Shown here: in pieces, positions 45,451 through 54,383 of the stretch | Numbering within the stretch: the stretch's first letter is position 1 | Layout: the number at the start of each line of letters is the position of its first letter | Source of the DNA: SAR324 cluster bacterium | GTDB taxonomy: Bacteria > SAR324 > NAC60-12 | Direction: 5' to 3' | Length of the DNA: 64,000 bases | Assembly (NCBI GenBank): GCA_015232315.1 | Contig: JADFZZ010000010.1 | Coordinates: forward strand, 54,863 to 118,862 | Position numbers and translations under genes: made by a program | The notes under the pieces: model-generated | Told to the model about the DNA's origin: nothing | The model's database searches: none | The model's input: the letters and a program-made list of their open reading frames with translations, nothing else

Positions 45451-45658
45451 GCATGTTATTCTCACACCATACCTTGGATATCTAATCGACCGGGCAAGGA
45501 AAAATTCACATCCAATCATCCTTTTTCCATTTTTTGATAAGCTGAACGGATAAGATACGAATTGATAAATTGGCAAATGAGGAGAGAAATGAAAAGAAGA
45601 AGCAAAAGGAGGTTCCACTCCCCGTGCAAACCATGATTGCACGGGGAGGAAAAAAACA

Positions 45659-46642
45659 TCAGTAATTGTATATATATGATTGAAATTCACAACTTGTGTA
45701 AGTGCCTGCTTTGCATGCAGTTGTTTCTGCAGGGTTCAGCATGTGTGTGACTTTTGTAGTCAACTTTTTGATGTTTGTATCACCATAGGTTGATTTGTAT
45801 TCATCGACAAGTGATTGCAACTGCGTTGTTGCATCTTCCTTGGTAATTTGACCTGAATCTGGTGCGTTACGAACAACAAGTGGTGTTGAAAAAGTAGTGA
45901 CATATTCACCTGTTGAATGAGTAACTGTCACAGAATGTATTTCAACACCATTACTGACTACCGGTTTTTTCTTGCCATTGTAGGTTGCACAACCTTTGGG
46001 CACTGGATCTGACAGACAAGCTCTCTTTAGCTGTATAGAAACGGCTTCAAATTGTGAGGCCAAATCCTGAGCTGAGTTGAATGCTTTTTTGGAGAAGCCA
46101 TAATAAACGACACTTTCCTTTTTTTCAGGTGGAGCATTATCACCAATATCGTCCAGTGATTTCAGCACAGCCTTGGAGGCAATCGCCACCACTTGCCATG
46201 AAGTGTTGGCTCTTGCTGGAACGGGAAACTCAATATAGTCTTGGGCTTTTATTTCAGCATTAGTCAGATCAATAAACGATATATAGTCCATAGTATTCCC
46301 AATATCATTTTTGATATTATCTGAAATTTCGTCAGTGACAGGAGCATCTGGATCATAAACTTGAGGAACTCCATTGACTAGATTATTGGAATGTGTCAAC
46401 GGAGCCACTATCAAAGTTTTAATGGGATCCACACCTTCATTAGTGCTATTGTCTACCCATCCATTCACTCTGGATTGTGATTGAACAATACCCACCTGTT
46501 TCAATAAATCGCCCAAATCAATAGAGGCTTGCCCCGGTTTGTTTTCTGGTGCTTCATTGCCACATCCACTGATTGTGATCAACATTGAAGTTACCAGCAA
46601 TGATCCAATTTTTTTCATAAACTGCTGATATGTTTTTTTCAT
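45659..46642 (-). CDS. Lipoprotein of unknown function
   Basis: 327 residues from ATG 46642 (or 46618). A basic n-region is followed by VTSMLITISGCGNEAPE, a lipobox with Cys about 28 residues in. The mature protein is Asp/Ser/Thr-rich and soluble in character, with about six cysteines, four of them in CLSDPVPKGC and near the C-terminus (TACKAGTYTSCEF). I recognise no domain. Its place between the barrel and DUF3187-like genes suggests it belongs to the same envelope assembly. Confidence 0.6.
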   Translation of the reverse strand: MKKTYQQFMKKIGSLLVTSMLITISGCGNEAPENKPGQASIDLGDLLKQVGIVQSQSRVNGWVDNSTNEGVDPIKTLIVAPLTHSNNLVNGVPQVYDPDAPVTDEISDNIKNDIGNTMDYISFIDLTNAEIKAQDYIEFPVPARANTSWQVVAIASKAVLKSLDDIGDNAPPEKKESVVYYGFSKKAFNSAQDLASQFEAVSIQLKRACLSDPVPKGCATYNGKKKPVVSNGVEIHSVTVTHSTGEYVTTFSTPLVVRNAPDSGQITKEDATTQLQSLVDEYKSTYGDTNIKKLTTKVTHMLNPAETTACKAGTYTSCEFQSYIYNY

Positions 46643-46705
46643 AACGTACCTTAAATAATTTTGTTTCAGAAAAAGGGTTAAAAAAACCAACGATTTCAGG
46701 AATGT

Positions 46706-48007
46706 TTAAAAGGATCCATCAATGGATAATCCGTGAACAGTTTTTTGATACAAGGATTTATTGGAAACATTAATTTTGTAATTGTAACCGTATTTAACGG
46801 ACCAAGCCGGGAGAAATTGCCATCCTAATGCTGTTGAAAGTCTTATAGGCACATCCGTCCGTGTATCTCCCAGCAATTCTGCGCTTAAGGGGGTTACATT
46901 GGGATAATTGCGATAATGCATGCCAAAGCCGATATCAAACAATAGTCCCATTTCCCATTTGTTAAACCAATCAAAATCAAACGTCAGGAAGGAGTACTCT
47001 GATTCAGAGGTTCCATCACTATTCAAACCATAGGAAAACACAGTTTTGTGAGAATCAAGCTGTTCCTTATCAATATTGTTATATTCATATTTCAGTTTCT
47101 GTTCACTGCCGGTATCAGCTTCATTGCTGGCCAACAATTTCAAGGTGTAACCTAAAGACAAAATATGTCGGCTGACATCTTCTTTTTTATTGGCATGACC
47201 AAACTGGTATCCCACATCAAATCCGTGGTTTTGACCATAGTTTTCTCCGCCCAGATTGATATCCAAAAACAAGTAATTAAATACCATTCCATTCTCAGTA
47301 GGCGTAGGTGTCATCCCAGCTCCCAATATCAAAGCAGTGGATGAGAGGCTCTCATAGATGCTTTTGGTATAACTCGAATTACTGGCACCAACGAAGGCAG
47401 TCCATTTGTCATACATGAATAATACCATAGCATTCAAGGATGTCCGGATATCTTCCTGTTCAGCATCATCAATCACACCGGTGAGTTCAATATCACCAAT
47501 TTTAACTGGGAGCCCCACATCATTGCTTGGATTCGTGTCTGTCTCATATTTTGCACCAACCACAACCATCCAATTCAATTTTTTCTCATCTTTTTTATCA
47601 CTTCCTGTGTCTTCTTCCAGAAGTCCCAGTTGTTTTTCCTCTTCCTGTGTTAATTCCTTATCATCCTTATAGGAGACCAGATAACGTTTTTCTCTTTGAT
47701 TTCCTGCTTCATCCACCGCTACAATCTGGATGAGGTTTTTTCCCTGACTGAGTTTGATGGACTGATTGACCACTACGGTTTCCGCGGGTTGAAAACTGAC
47801 GGGTTGTTCATTGACCAGCACCTGTGAAACCTTGTCGGTATCATATATCACAAAACTCACGTTCAGAATTTCCGTTGAGGATTTTTGACGTCTTAACAAA
47901 TCGGTAGTGGCAATTTGCGGTGCGTCAGGATTGCTTTGGGCCCAGGCAGAAATTCCTGGCAGGGTTACCAGCATCAACATACAAAACCAATTTTTCCATT
48001 TTTTCAT
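46706..48007 (-). CDS. Predicted outer-membrane barrel with N-terminal Ig-like domain
   Basis: 433 residues with signal peptide (ending GISAWAQ). Residues about 28-115 form an Ig-like/bacterial beta-sandwich segment (INLSQGKNLIQIVAVDEAGNQ-type, here IKLSQGKNLIQIVAVDEAG). An acidic linker follows (EEEKQLGLLEEDTGSDKKDEKK, described not quoted as a motif). From about 150 there are roughly 12-14 amphipathic strands ending in Phe (SIDGSF), as in an outer-membrane barrel. It lies 40 bp downstream of the FecR-domain gene and is probably cotranscribed. Confidence 0.66.
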   Translation of the reverse strand: MKKWKNWFCMLMLVTLPGISAWAQSNPDAPQIATTDLLRRQKSSTEILNVSFVIYDTDKVSQVLVNEQPVSFQPAETVVVNQSIKLSQGKNLIQIVAVDEAGNQREKRYLVSYKDDKELTQEEEKQLGLLEEDTGSDKKDEKKLNWMVVVGAKYETDTNPSNDVGLPVKIGDIELTGVIDDAEQEDIRTSLNAMVLFMYDKWTAFVGASNSSYTKSIYESLSSTALILGAGMTPTPTENGMVFNYLFLDINLGGENYGQNHGFDVGYQFGHANKKEDVSRHILSLGYTLKLLASNEADTGSEQKLKYEYNNIDKEQLDSHKTVFSYGLNSDGTSESEYSFLTFDFDWFNKWEMGLLFDIGFGMHYRNYPNVTPLSAELLGDTRTDVPIRLSTALGWQFLPAWSVKYGYNYKINVSNKSLYQKTVHGLSIDGSF

Positions 48008-48047
48008 ACAAAACCTTCAGTTACTTGGTTATTCATGGTGTCAATAA

Positions 48048-49442
48048 TTATTTTTCAATGGATACTTTAATTTTTGCTTTCACTTGTGAAGATGCTTCAA
48101 CCGCACTGGCACCTGAATTTTGTACCGCTTGACCGGCTGAATTGGCTACTTCATTTGCGATACTACTAGTTGGTGGAACTACAGGCGTTGGTGCGGTTTG
48201 TGGCGCTACCGGAGCTTCCGTAGGTTTTGTTTCAGTTTTTGGTGCTGTGGGTGCTTCAGATGGTTTGAATTCTGTTCCGGTTTGAGTAACTTGTGGAACA
48301 ACAGTGGCTTCATTGGGTTTTACTTCCTGAATGGTTGACATTTCAGTGTTCGTAACACCTAACGTTGGTCCTTCTGATTTGATGTCCGAAGTATTCAGTT
48401 GTTGAGAATCCACTGCGACAGTGATGATTTGGATATTAGTAGACCCATTGTCCACACTGGTCAAGGTTTGACCAACAGGAATTACACTAGAAGAGGCTGA
48501 ACTTCCGGTTCCTGTAGATGGCGGAATACTGCCAGTTCCAGTTCCAGTGGATGCTGAAGTTCCAGTCCCAGTACCGGTTCCAGTGGATGCTGAAGTTCCA
48601 GTCCCAGTACCGGTTCCAGTGGATGCTGAAGTTCCAGTCCCAGTACCGGTTCCAGTGGATGCTGAAGTCCCCGTGCCGGTGCCGGTTCCACTTCCTGATT
48701 CTGTTGATGTTGCAGAACCTGTTCCAGTTCCACCACCTTCGTCACCACCACTTGTTGCAGAACCTGTTCCAGTTCCACCACCTTCGTCACCTCCGCTAGT
48801 TGAACCAGTTCCGGTTCCACCACCTTCGTCACCTCCGCTAGTTGAACCATTGTTTCCTTCTTGAGAGTCACCACCGTTTTGATCGTCCTCTGTGTTTCCA
48901 GATCCTGAATTTCCATCTTGTTCAGTTTGGGTTGATTCCAGATTGATTGCGGTATTGTTATACCCGACTATAGTTCCACTCAATGCGGCTACACTGGTTG
49001 AGGCCCCTGTCGTGTGAACAAGTGCTTCCGAACCTTTCACTCCGACAGTCACTGTAGTGGTAAGAATATTGAGATCTTTTTTATCTAGGCGGTCTTCTTT
49101 TGTTTTTGCTAAAAATTTTCCAAACAAACTTCGTAAAACGCCAGATGCCTTTGGATTCTTCCAGGGTTTTGCCTGAAGGATAGAATTTCCTCCAGCGGTT
49201 ATCTGAGATTCATCTTCGGTAAGAATGATCACGACTTTAGATTCCGGAGCTGTACGTATCACATCGTTTACATTAACATCTATCTCATTTTGAGGTGATG
49301 CATAACGCAAGCTTTGTCCACCACGAATGATGGTCATGCTCCCTTGTTCCACATTGGCTTTACCATAGGATGCGCCATAAACTGTTGATGCGCTCAATCC
49401 GATAAAACATATCATTGACAAAGTTGATTTATTCTTTTTCAT
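48048..49442 (-). CDS. FecR-domain protein with long Gly/Thr/Ser repeat region
   Basis: 464 residues from ATG 49442 (MKKNKSTLSMICFIGL signal peptide). A FecR-like domain (about 30-160: QGSMTIIRGGQSLRYA, VNVNDVIRTAPESKVVIIL) is followed by low-complexity repeats. These are about three 14-15-residue units SGGDEGGGTGTGS and four exact-length 12-residue units GTGTSASTGTGT. The tail is Pro/Thr/Glu-rich. The repeats are in-frame DNA tandem repeats and prone to copy-number change. It is probably a periplasmic or surface protein rather than a sigma regulator, since it has no membrane anchor or sigma-factor neighbour. Confidence 0.7.
   Translation of the reverse strand: MKKNKSTLSMICFIGLSASTVYGASYGKANVEQGSMTIIRGGQSLRYASPQNEIDVNVNDVIRTAPESKVVIILTEDESQITAGGNSILQAKPWKNPKASGVLRSLFGKFLAKTKEDRLDKKDLNILTTTVTVGVKGSEALVHTTGASTSVAALSGTIVGYNNTAINLESTQTEQDGNSGSGNTEDDQNGGDSQEGNNGSTSGGDEGGGTGTGSTSGGDEGGGTGTGSATSGGDEGGGTGTGSATSTESGSGTGTGTGTSASTGTGTGTGTSASTGTGTGTGTSASTGTGTGTGTSASTGTGTGSIPPSTGTGSSASSSVIPVGQTLTSVDNGSTNIQIITVAVDSQQLNTSDIKSEGPTLGVTNTEMSTIQEVKPNEATVVPQVTQTGTEFKPSEAPTAPKTETKPTEAPVAPQTAPTPVVPPTSSIANEVANSAGQAVQNSGASAVEASSQVKAKIKVSIEK
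48541..48684 (-). repeat. Tandem repeat, four 36-bp units
   Basis: Four consecutive 36-bp units inside the FecR-domain gene, starting at 48541, 48577, 48613 and 48649. The first three are identical as read; the fourth differs near its end. Each encodes 12 residues rich in Gly, Thr and Ser. A second imperfect array of 42-45-bp units (coding SGGDEGGGTGTGS) follows at about 48709-48850. All units keep the frame. Confidence 0.92.
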
Positions 49443-49927
49443 AAGTTTATCCTGCTTAAATGAATGGTGGGCAAAAACATCAATTCGACCATATATGAGG
49501 CGATGAACAAGTGTCAATTAATAAATGTAACAATTTATGGGATTGGTCACATTTTAGGCCATGTGTCAAAACCGGGGATTTGATGTGTTTCCCGCTTTGG
49601 GTTTTGTTTTGTAGGGGTAGACCTATGTCTCTGCCCGGGAGTTGAACAAGCACACGGGTTCGCCGGTAGTGGTTCCGTGTTAACTGACGGAGAGCGACGT
49701 TATGGCAATTTACTGTTTGAAATCTGTCGACAGCAACTTCATTCAGAAAAACCGGGACGTCCAAAACAAAAAACGGAACCACTGCCCACCGGAAGGTCAC
49801 TTAAGATAAGAGGAAGCCATATAACCTCAACATTGACTATGAACATTGATTAATGTCAAAAACAGTCAAAATTGAGCAATATGCTGGTTTTAGTCTATTG
49901 AAATGATTGAAATATTATGGGAGGGAA
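49443..49927. other. Intergenic region before the envelope cluster
   Basis: About 485 bp between the FecR-domain gene and tRNA-Leu. It holds the family E repeat at 49611-49669 and otherwise plain sequence. A minus-strand frame crosses it, but it has no RBS and no recognisable product, so I do not call it. The promoter of the four-gene envelope cluster should be in its left part. Confidence 0.5.
49611..49669 (+). repeat. Family E repeat, copy 2
   Basis: A 59-bp repeat beginning GTAGGGGTAGACCTATGTCT and ending GGTTCGCCGGTAG. It is similar along its length to the reverse complement of 35294-35352 (GTAGG-G-T-GACCT-TGT-TCTGCCCGG shared). Confidence 0.6.
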
Positions 49928-50009
<82 letters not shown>

Positions 50010-50188
50010 ATTGCAAAACAGCCCGACCTATTACCACCCAGATGTTCCGATGTCGAGATTTTTTTTTAGATCATTTAAAAACATGTTGTGGTCTCATAAT
50101 GCGAATTATGGGTTGAAGCAATCCATGTTTTTCTGTGTTATATTAGTGAATAACCACAAACACTAATCACAACGCACAAGGAGGAATC

Positions 50189-50254
50189 ATGAATTGGGAA
50201 GTACCATTAATAAGGCTTTACGGGCGACTTCCAATAAGGGACGAGGAGTTTTAG
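50189..50254 (+). other. Orphan ribosome-binding site with 21-codon open frame
   Basis: A textbook AAGGAGG lies 5 bp before ATG 50189, but the frame stops after 21 codons (MNWEVPLIRLYGRLPIRDEE plus one residue). The codons overlap the 3' end of the kinase fragment on the other strand. The likely reading is that the start of a former gene is left here after rearrangement. A real micro-peptide is less likely. Confidence 0.45.
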
Positions 50255-50410
50255 AGCGACAATACGGTCAGCGTAGATCTGACGTGCCGGAAAGACATCC
50301 GCGATCTCATTCTCCCCAATTTTTTCAATAAGTTCGTAATCGGCATTCAGAGGGGGATCTTCCACCGGAAAGGAAAGGATTCTCTGTTTCAAAGGAGTCA
50401 ACGGTTCCAT
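50207..50410 (-). pseudogene. Fragment of a Ser/Thr protein kinase N-terminus
   Basis: A 67-residue frame whose middle, YELIEKIGENEIADVFPARQ followed by DRIVALKLL, matches the glycine-loop and VAxK strand of Hanks-type kinases (compare YELIEKIGEGGMGxVYxA, RxVALKxL). The glycine loop is eroded (GENEIA for GEGGMG). The frame ends just after the ATP-binding lysine, so the rest of the kinase is missing. It is best read as a gene remnant. Confidence 0.6.
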
Positions 50411-50416
50411 CTGTAC

Positions 50417-51420
50417 CCAATCTTCCCATTGGCACTCAGTCTTTTGAGGTTTTGAGAACCAATCAAAATGTGTATGTGGACAAGACCCGGTTTCTGTATG
50501 ACCTCATTACAACCGGACGGGTTTACTTTCTCTCCCACCCCAGACGTTTTGGGAAATCGCTGCTGGTCACCACCCTTCAGGCTTTGTTTCTGGGGAAAAA
50601 AGAATTGTTTGAAAATTTATGGATCACACAAAACACGGATTACGGTTTTGTGGAATATCCGGTTTTGTTGATTGATATGTCATTGGGGAGTATCCAGGAA
50701 AGTGACCAGTTGCAGAAAAAACTTACAAATCACATAAACACCCTGGCATCTCAATATGGAATCCCGCTGGAAATCGAAGAATATGACCAGCACTTTAGAG
50801 AGTTGATTCGGAAACTGAAAGAAAAAACCGGCAAGCCTGTGGTGATCCTTGTTGACGAATATGACAAACCAATTCTGGACAACATCAACAATCCGGAAGT
50901 GGGAGCGATCAGGGACACTCTTCGTCAATTCTACACCATCATCAAAGCTTCTGATGCACACCTGCATTTTGTGTTTTTGACCGGCGTGAGCAAGTTTTCC
51001 AGAGTCTCGGTGTTTTCCAGACTGAATAACCTGTTTGATATTTCCATGATGGGGCAATATGCGGCGATTTGCGGATACACCCAGGAAGAGTTGGAACGTA
51101 CTTTTGAAGACTGGATTCTGGACTTGGCAGAGGAGCAGGAATTCGATAAGGCGCAGACGTTGAACAAAATTCGGGAGTGGTACAATGGGTATCGTTTTTC
51201 CACCAAAGAGATCAAAGTGTATAATCCTTTTTCCACGCTGTTGCTCTTTCAGCAAAAACAATTCAAAGCCCACTGGTTTGAAACCGGCACGCCCTCCATG
51301 TTGATTCGACTTTTGGAAAGCAAAAACTATCCTCTGAGCAACCTGGAACAGCTAACCGCAACTGAAGAAATGTTTTCCGTATTCGATGTTGCCTGTTTTC
51401 ATACTTGTCTTCGTCGATGA
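50417..51420 (+). pseudogene. AAA-ATPase-like / DUF1703 protein, truncated at both ends
   Basis: The readable part (about 320 residues) is a typical 'AAA-ATPase-like' domain: VYVDKTRFLYDL, HPRRFGKSLL (P-loop variant), VILVDEYDKPI (Walker B), FLTGVSKFSRVSVFS, NLFDISM and WYNGYRF. Such proteins normally begin LPIGIQxFExLR and are about 500-550 residues with a C-terminal PD-(D/E)xK nuclease-like part. Here LPIGTQSFEVLR is present in frame from about 50420 but has no start codon. The C-terminus stops soon after EEMFSVFDV, removing the nuclease part. It is probably inactive. Confidence 0.72.
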
Positions 51421-51537
51421 GTGATGCAGCTATGCCCAACTTGGAACCAGCGCCTGGTTTGGTTTACAAAAAACAAGCCTGAGCCAGATTCAACACAATT
51501 CTCAAAAATAACTGGAACATCGAGTAAAACAGAAGAG

Positions 51538-51555
51538 TTATGACATTTATCATAA
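51538..51555 (+). promoter_or_regulatory. Crp/Fnr-type operator upstream of nirS
   Basis: The perfect palindrome TTATGA-CATTTA-TCATAA has TGA-N6-TCA half-site geometry, as bound by Crp/Fnr-family activators. It lies about 140 bp before the nirS start. A TTACAT -10-like element about 26 bp further (51576-51581) would put transcription roughly 41 bp from the site centre, the class II activator position. A near-identical site precedes nirD (62762-62779). Confidence 0.75.
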
Positions 51556-51690
51556 TTCATCCGCTCTCCTTTTCGTTACATTGCATCCTGATTCTTTTAA
51601 TGAATCTCAGACAGGCCGTCAGACCTTGAATCATGGAAGGAAAGATTTCCTGTTTGTACTTCTTTCAAACGTTTTTCAGGAGAAATAACT

Positions 51691-53346
51691 ATGACCCAAA
51701 AATCAATGTATCAGGCGGGACTATGGATTGTGGCGCTTGTATGGACCATGCTCATCATGGGATGTAACCAGGCATCACAAAGCACAGAACCCAAAAAGGA
51801 CGGCAATATGGCCATGGCTCCAGCTCTCAATGAGCAGGAACTTGTCAAAGGCAAACAGATCTATTTTGACCGCTGTGCCGGTTGTCACGGAACCTTGAGA
51901 AAAGGCGCGACAGGACCTGATATTACCGATGAGAAGATGTTGAAAAAAACGCTTGCCAAACTTGAAGAAGTCATTTTTGAAGGAACCAAAGCCGGAATGC
52001 CAGGCTGGGGACGAACCGGCGAAATGACCCGTGAAGAATCCCAACTGATGGCAAAATACATTCAAAATCCCGCGCCGATTCCACCTGAAATGGGCATGAA
52101 AGAAATCCTGGCGACTCACAAGTTGATCGTAGCTCCTGAACAACGGCCAAAAACCCAGCAACACTCACGAGATATTGACAACTACATGGGGTTGATCCTG
52201 CGTGATGTCGGCAAAGGCGCAATTCTGGACGCCACCACACGTGAATTGGTGGATGTGGTCAACACAGGCTTTGCGGTGCATATTTTTCGTGCCTCAGCCA
52301 GTGGACGATATTTCTACACCGTGGGACGTGACGGCAAAGTCACCATGATAGATATGTTCACCGATAAACCCAAAGTTGTTGCCGAAGTGAAAACCTGTGC
52401 GGACGCACGATCCATCGAGGTTTCAAAGTACAATGGTCCCAAAGGTAATTTTGTGGACAACCTGGCAATCGTGGGTTGCTACTGGCCTCCTCAACTCGTG
52501 ATTCTGGATGGTCAAACACTGGAACCGAAAAAAATTATCTCCACACGATCCAACACCTATGACACCAATGAATACCATCCTGAACCTCGTGTTGCCTCCA
52601 TTGTCGCGTCACATTTTGACACGGAATGGGTTGTTGCCATCAAGGAAACCGGAATGGTCTGGCTGGTGGATTATGCTGATCTTAAAAACCTGAAAATCAC
52701 TCAGCTTGAAACCGAGCGATTTTTGCATGATGGCGGTTTTGACGCGTCCAAACGTTATTTTCTGGTAGCGGCAAACATGCGTGATCAGATGGTTGTGGTT
52801 GATACCAAAGAGAAAAAATTTGTGACCAAATTTGAAACCGGAATAAAACCACATCCCGGACGTGGCGCAAACTGGAATGATCCACAATATGGCCCTGTCA
52901 CAGCCACCACACACCTTGGTGAAGGAAAAATCACAGTCTATGGTTCTGATCCACAGGGGCATCCGGATCAGGCCTGGAAAGTACTTCGTACCGCAAAAAC
53001 AGACGGTCCCGGACTGTTTTTGAAAACACATCCGAACAGCAATCATATCTGGACAGACTCAACCCTGGCCAAGGACGGAACAAAAAACCAGAATATTTGT
53101 GTGTTCAAAAAAGACAACTTTGAGGCTGGAGCAACATGCTTCAAGGCCGCTGATCATGGGAAAGTGGTTCACTTTGAATACAATAAGGAAGGAACTGAGG
53201 TATGGGCCTCTGTTTGGGACGTAAAAGGTGAAATCATCATTTATGATGACAAAACACTGAAAGAAATCAAACGGATCTCCGGTGACTGGCTGGTCACACC
53301 TACAGGTAAATGGAATATGTACAATACGGTCAGGGATATTTTCTAA
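51691..53346 (+). CDS. nirS: Cytochrome cd1 nitrite reductase
   Basis: Reduces nitrite to nitric oxide in the periplasm. Of 551 residues, the cytochrome c domain binds heme at CAGCH (Cys62, Cys65, His66) and an eight-bladed d1-heme propeller follows. The likely d1 proximal ligand is His197 (FAVHIFR); catalytic-pocket histidines are His346 (FLHDGG) and His388 (PHPGRGAN), 42 apart as in known enzymes. It ends GKWNMYNTVRDIF. Unusually, the signal ends in a lipobox (LIMGC, Cys25), so it may be membrane-anchored rather than soluble. A good GGAG RBS precedes ATG. Confidence 0.95.
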   Translation: MTQKSMYQAGLWIVALVWTMLIMGCNQASQSTEPKKDGNMAMAPALNEQELVKGKQIYFDRCAGCHGTLRKGATGPDITDEKMLKKTLAKLEEVIFEGTKAGMPGWGRTGEMTREESQLMAKYIQNPAPIPPEMGMKEILATHKLIVAPEQRPKTQQHSRDIDNYMGLILRDVGKGAILDATTRELVDVVNTGFAVHIFRASASGRYFYTVGRDGKVTMIDMFTDKPKVVAEVKTCADARSIEVSKYNGPKGNFVDNLAIVGCYWPPQLVILDGQTLEPKKIISTRSNTYDTNEYHPEPRVASIVASHFDTEWVVAIKETGMVWLVDYADLKNLKITQLETERFLHDGGFDASKRYFLVAANMRDQMVVVDTKEKKFVTKFETGIKPHPGRGANWNDPQYGPVTATTHLGEGKITVYGSDPQGHPDQAWKVLRTAKTDGPGLFLKTHPNSNHIWTDSTLAKDGTKNQNICVFKKDNFEAGATCFKAADHGKVVHFEYNKEGTEVWASVWDVKGEIIIYDDKTLKEIKRISGDWLVTPTGKWNMYNTVRDIF

Positions 53347-53370
53347 TCGTTTGTCACTCTTCCACAATTC

Positions 53371-53404
53371 AGGGTTTGGGAGCGCTGCGACCAAACCCTT
53401 TTTT
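53371..53404 (+). terminator. Rho-independent terminator after nirS
   Basis: Stem AGGGTTTGG / CCAAACCCT with an 11-nt loop (gagcgctgcga), directly followed by TTTTTT, 24 bp after the nirS stop. This is a classical intrinsic terminator. It should reduce read-through into the cytochrome gene that begins about 45 bp later. Confidence 0.9.
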
Positions 53405-53448
53405 GTTTGTAACAACCAACATAAAAACTATGCTTTTGAAAGGTGTTT

Positions 53449-53898
53449 ATGGCTATGAAACTGACAAAAAAGTTCTGGGTCTCTTTACTGGGATGCGTTT
53501 TGGTCCTGTTGCCAGTTATGATTTCCTGTTCAGAAACAAAAACAACGCCTCAACCTGCGACTGACAAATACAAAGTTCCTGACGCTCCCGCAGAATATCT
53601 GAGCATGACTAATCCCTACACCTCTCAGGAAGATGTCACAAAGGGTGGTGAGCTGTATCAGGGGAAATGCTCAGACTGTCATGGGGAAATAGGTGAAGGG
53701 GATGAGGATGGCGACGATGTGGCGTTCAATGACACTGAATGGATGAAAACACGTACTGATGGGCAATTGTTTTATATTGCCAGAAATGGTGCCGGCCCAG
53801 ATATGGAAATGGAAGCATACGGCCCGGGAAGTGACGCTGACATGAGTGAAAAAAAAATATGGCAGATCGTTTCCTATATCCGGACGTTGGCTAAATAA
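53449..53898 (+). CDS. c-type cytochrome lipoprotein
   Basis: About 149 residues with a lipoprotein signal (VMISC) and one heme-binding motif, CSDCH. A Met ligand probably comes from the MEMEAYG segment. N-terminal to the heme is VPDAPAEYLSMTNP, which recurs in the cytochrome at 54384-54839 (ISDAPEKYMRMINP), so the two are paralogues. It probably donates electrons to NirS in the role NirM plays elsewhere. The start is ATG 53449 with AAAGG upstream (ATG 53455 possible). A terminator separates it from nirS. Confidence 0.85.
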   Translation: MAMKLTKKFWVSLLGCVLVLLPVMISCSETKTTPQPATDKYKVPDAPAEYLSMTNPYTSQEDVTKGGELYQGKCSDCHGEIGEGDEDGDDVAFNDTEWMKTRTDGQLFYIARNGAGPDMEMEAYGPGSDADMSEKKIWQIVSYIRTLAK

Positions 53899-53906
53899 TC
53901 ACGATA

Positions 53907-54365
53907 ATGATCTTTGAAAAGCGACGTATGCAATCATCTCAATCACACGCAGAGAGTGTTACCGCAAGGTTTCTCATAAATGCTGAAACAGGTATTTTTA
54001 ATATTTGTACAAATATTTTTCGCTCAATAAACATCTGTTTGAGCTTTGGTTTTGTGCTGTTGAGTTTGTCCAGTAAGGCATGGGGACTTCCGGAAAAAAT
54101 TATCCCCGGCCATTCCTATTATTCCAATGAATACCTGGAAAATGACGGCTGTTATGATCTCGGTGAGGAAAAAAATCTGGAAGAAGTGTATCAGAATTAC
54201 AATTATTACGAGGCCCAGTATAATATCAATCAGCAGGTAATTATATTCAAAGCCTACAAACAGGGAGAACTGGAATGGAAAATGACCTGTGATTATCGTG
54301 CGGGACGTCTCTCAAAAACAATAACAGAATTTCCCGGGCAACCTGTCTCAATAAAAAACTATTAG
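53907..54365 (+). CDS. Secreted protein of unknown function
   Basis: 152 residues, 8 bp after the cytochrome gene. A hydrophobic stretch (INICLSFGFVLLSLSSKAWG) about 40-60 residues in looks like a signal peptide with an unusually long n-region, or a signal anchor. The mature part is rich in Tyr, Asn and Glu (YQNYNYYEAQYNINQQ) with two cysteines (DGCYDLG, KMTCDYR). I recognise no family. Lying between two paralogous cytochrome genes suggests a nitrite-respiration role, but that is inference. Confidence 0.55.
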   Translation: MIFEKRRMQSSQSHAESVTARFLINAETGIFNICTNIFRSINICLSFGFVLLSLSSKAWGLPEKIIPGHSYYSNEYLENDGCYDLGEEKNLEEVYQNYNYYEAQYNINQQVIIFKAYKQGELEWKMTCDYRAGRLSKTITEFPGQPVSIKNY

Positions 54366-54383
54366 CTTCTGAGATCTAGGCCT

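Noticed and set aside
48541..48850. Regular repeats that could suggest a CRISPR array
   Set aside because: The units are directly adjacent, without spacers, and keep the reading frame of a protein gene.
48547..48864. Plus-strand frame made of repeated Val-Pro residues
   Set aside because: It is the antisense shadow of the Gly/Thr repeat in the FecR-domain gene, which has a signal peptide and a recognisable domain on the minus strand.
49480..49800. 106-residue minus-strand open frame
   Set aside because: It crosses a family E repeat and the FecR leader, with no RBS and no protein-like composition.
50255..50416. In-frame plus-strand extension of the AAA-ATPase gene to the left
   Set aside because: It is open but has no start codon or family resemblance beyond LPIGTQSFEVLR, and it is antisense to the better-supported kinase fragment.
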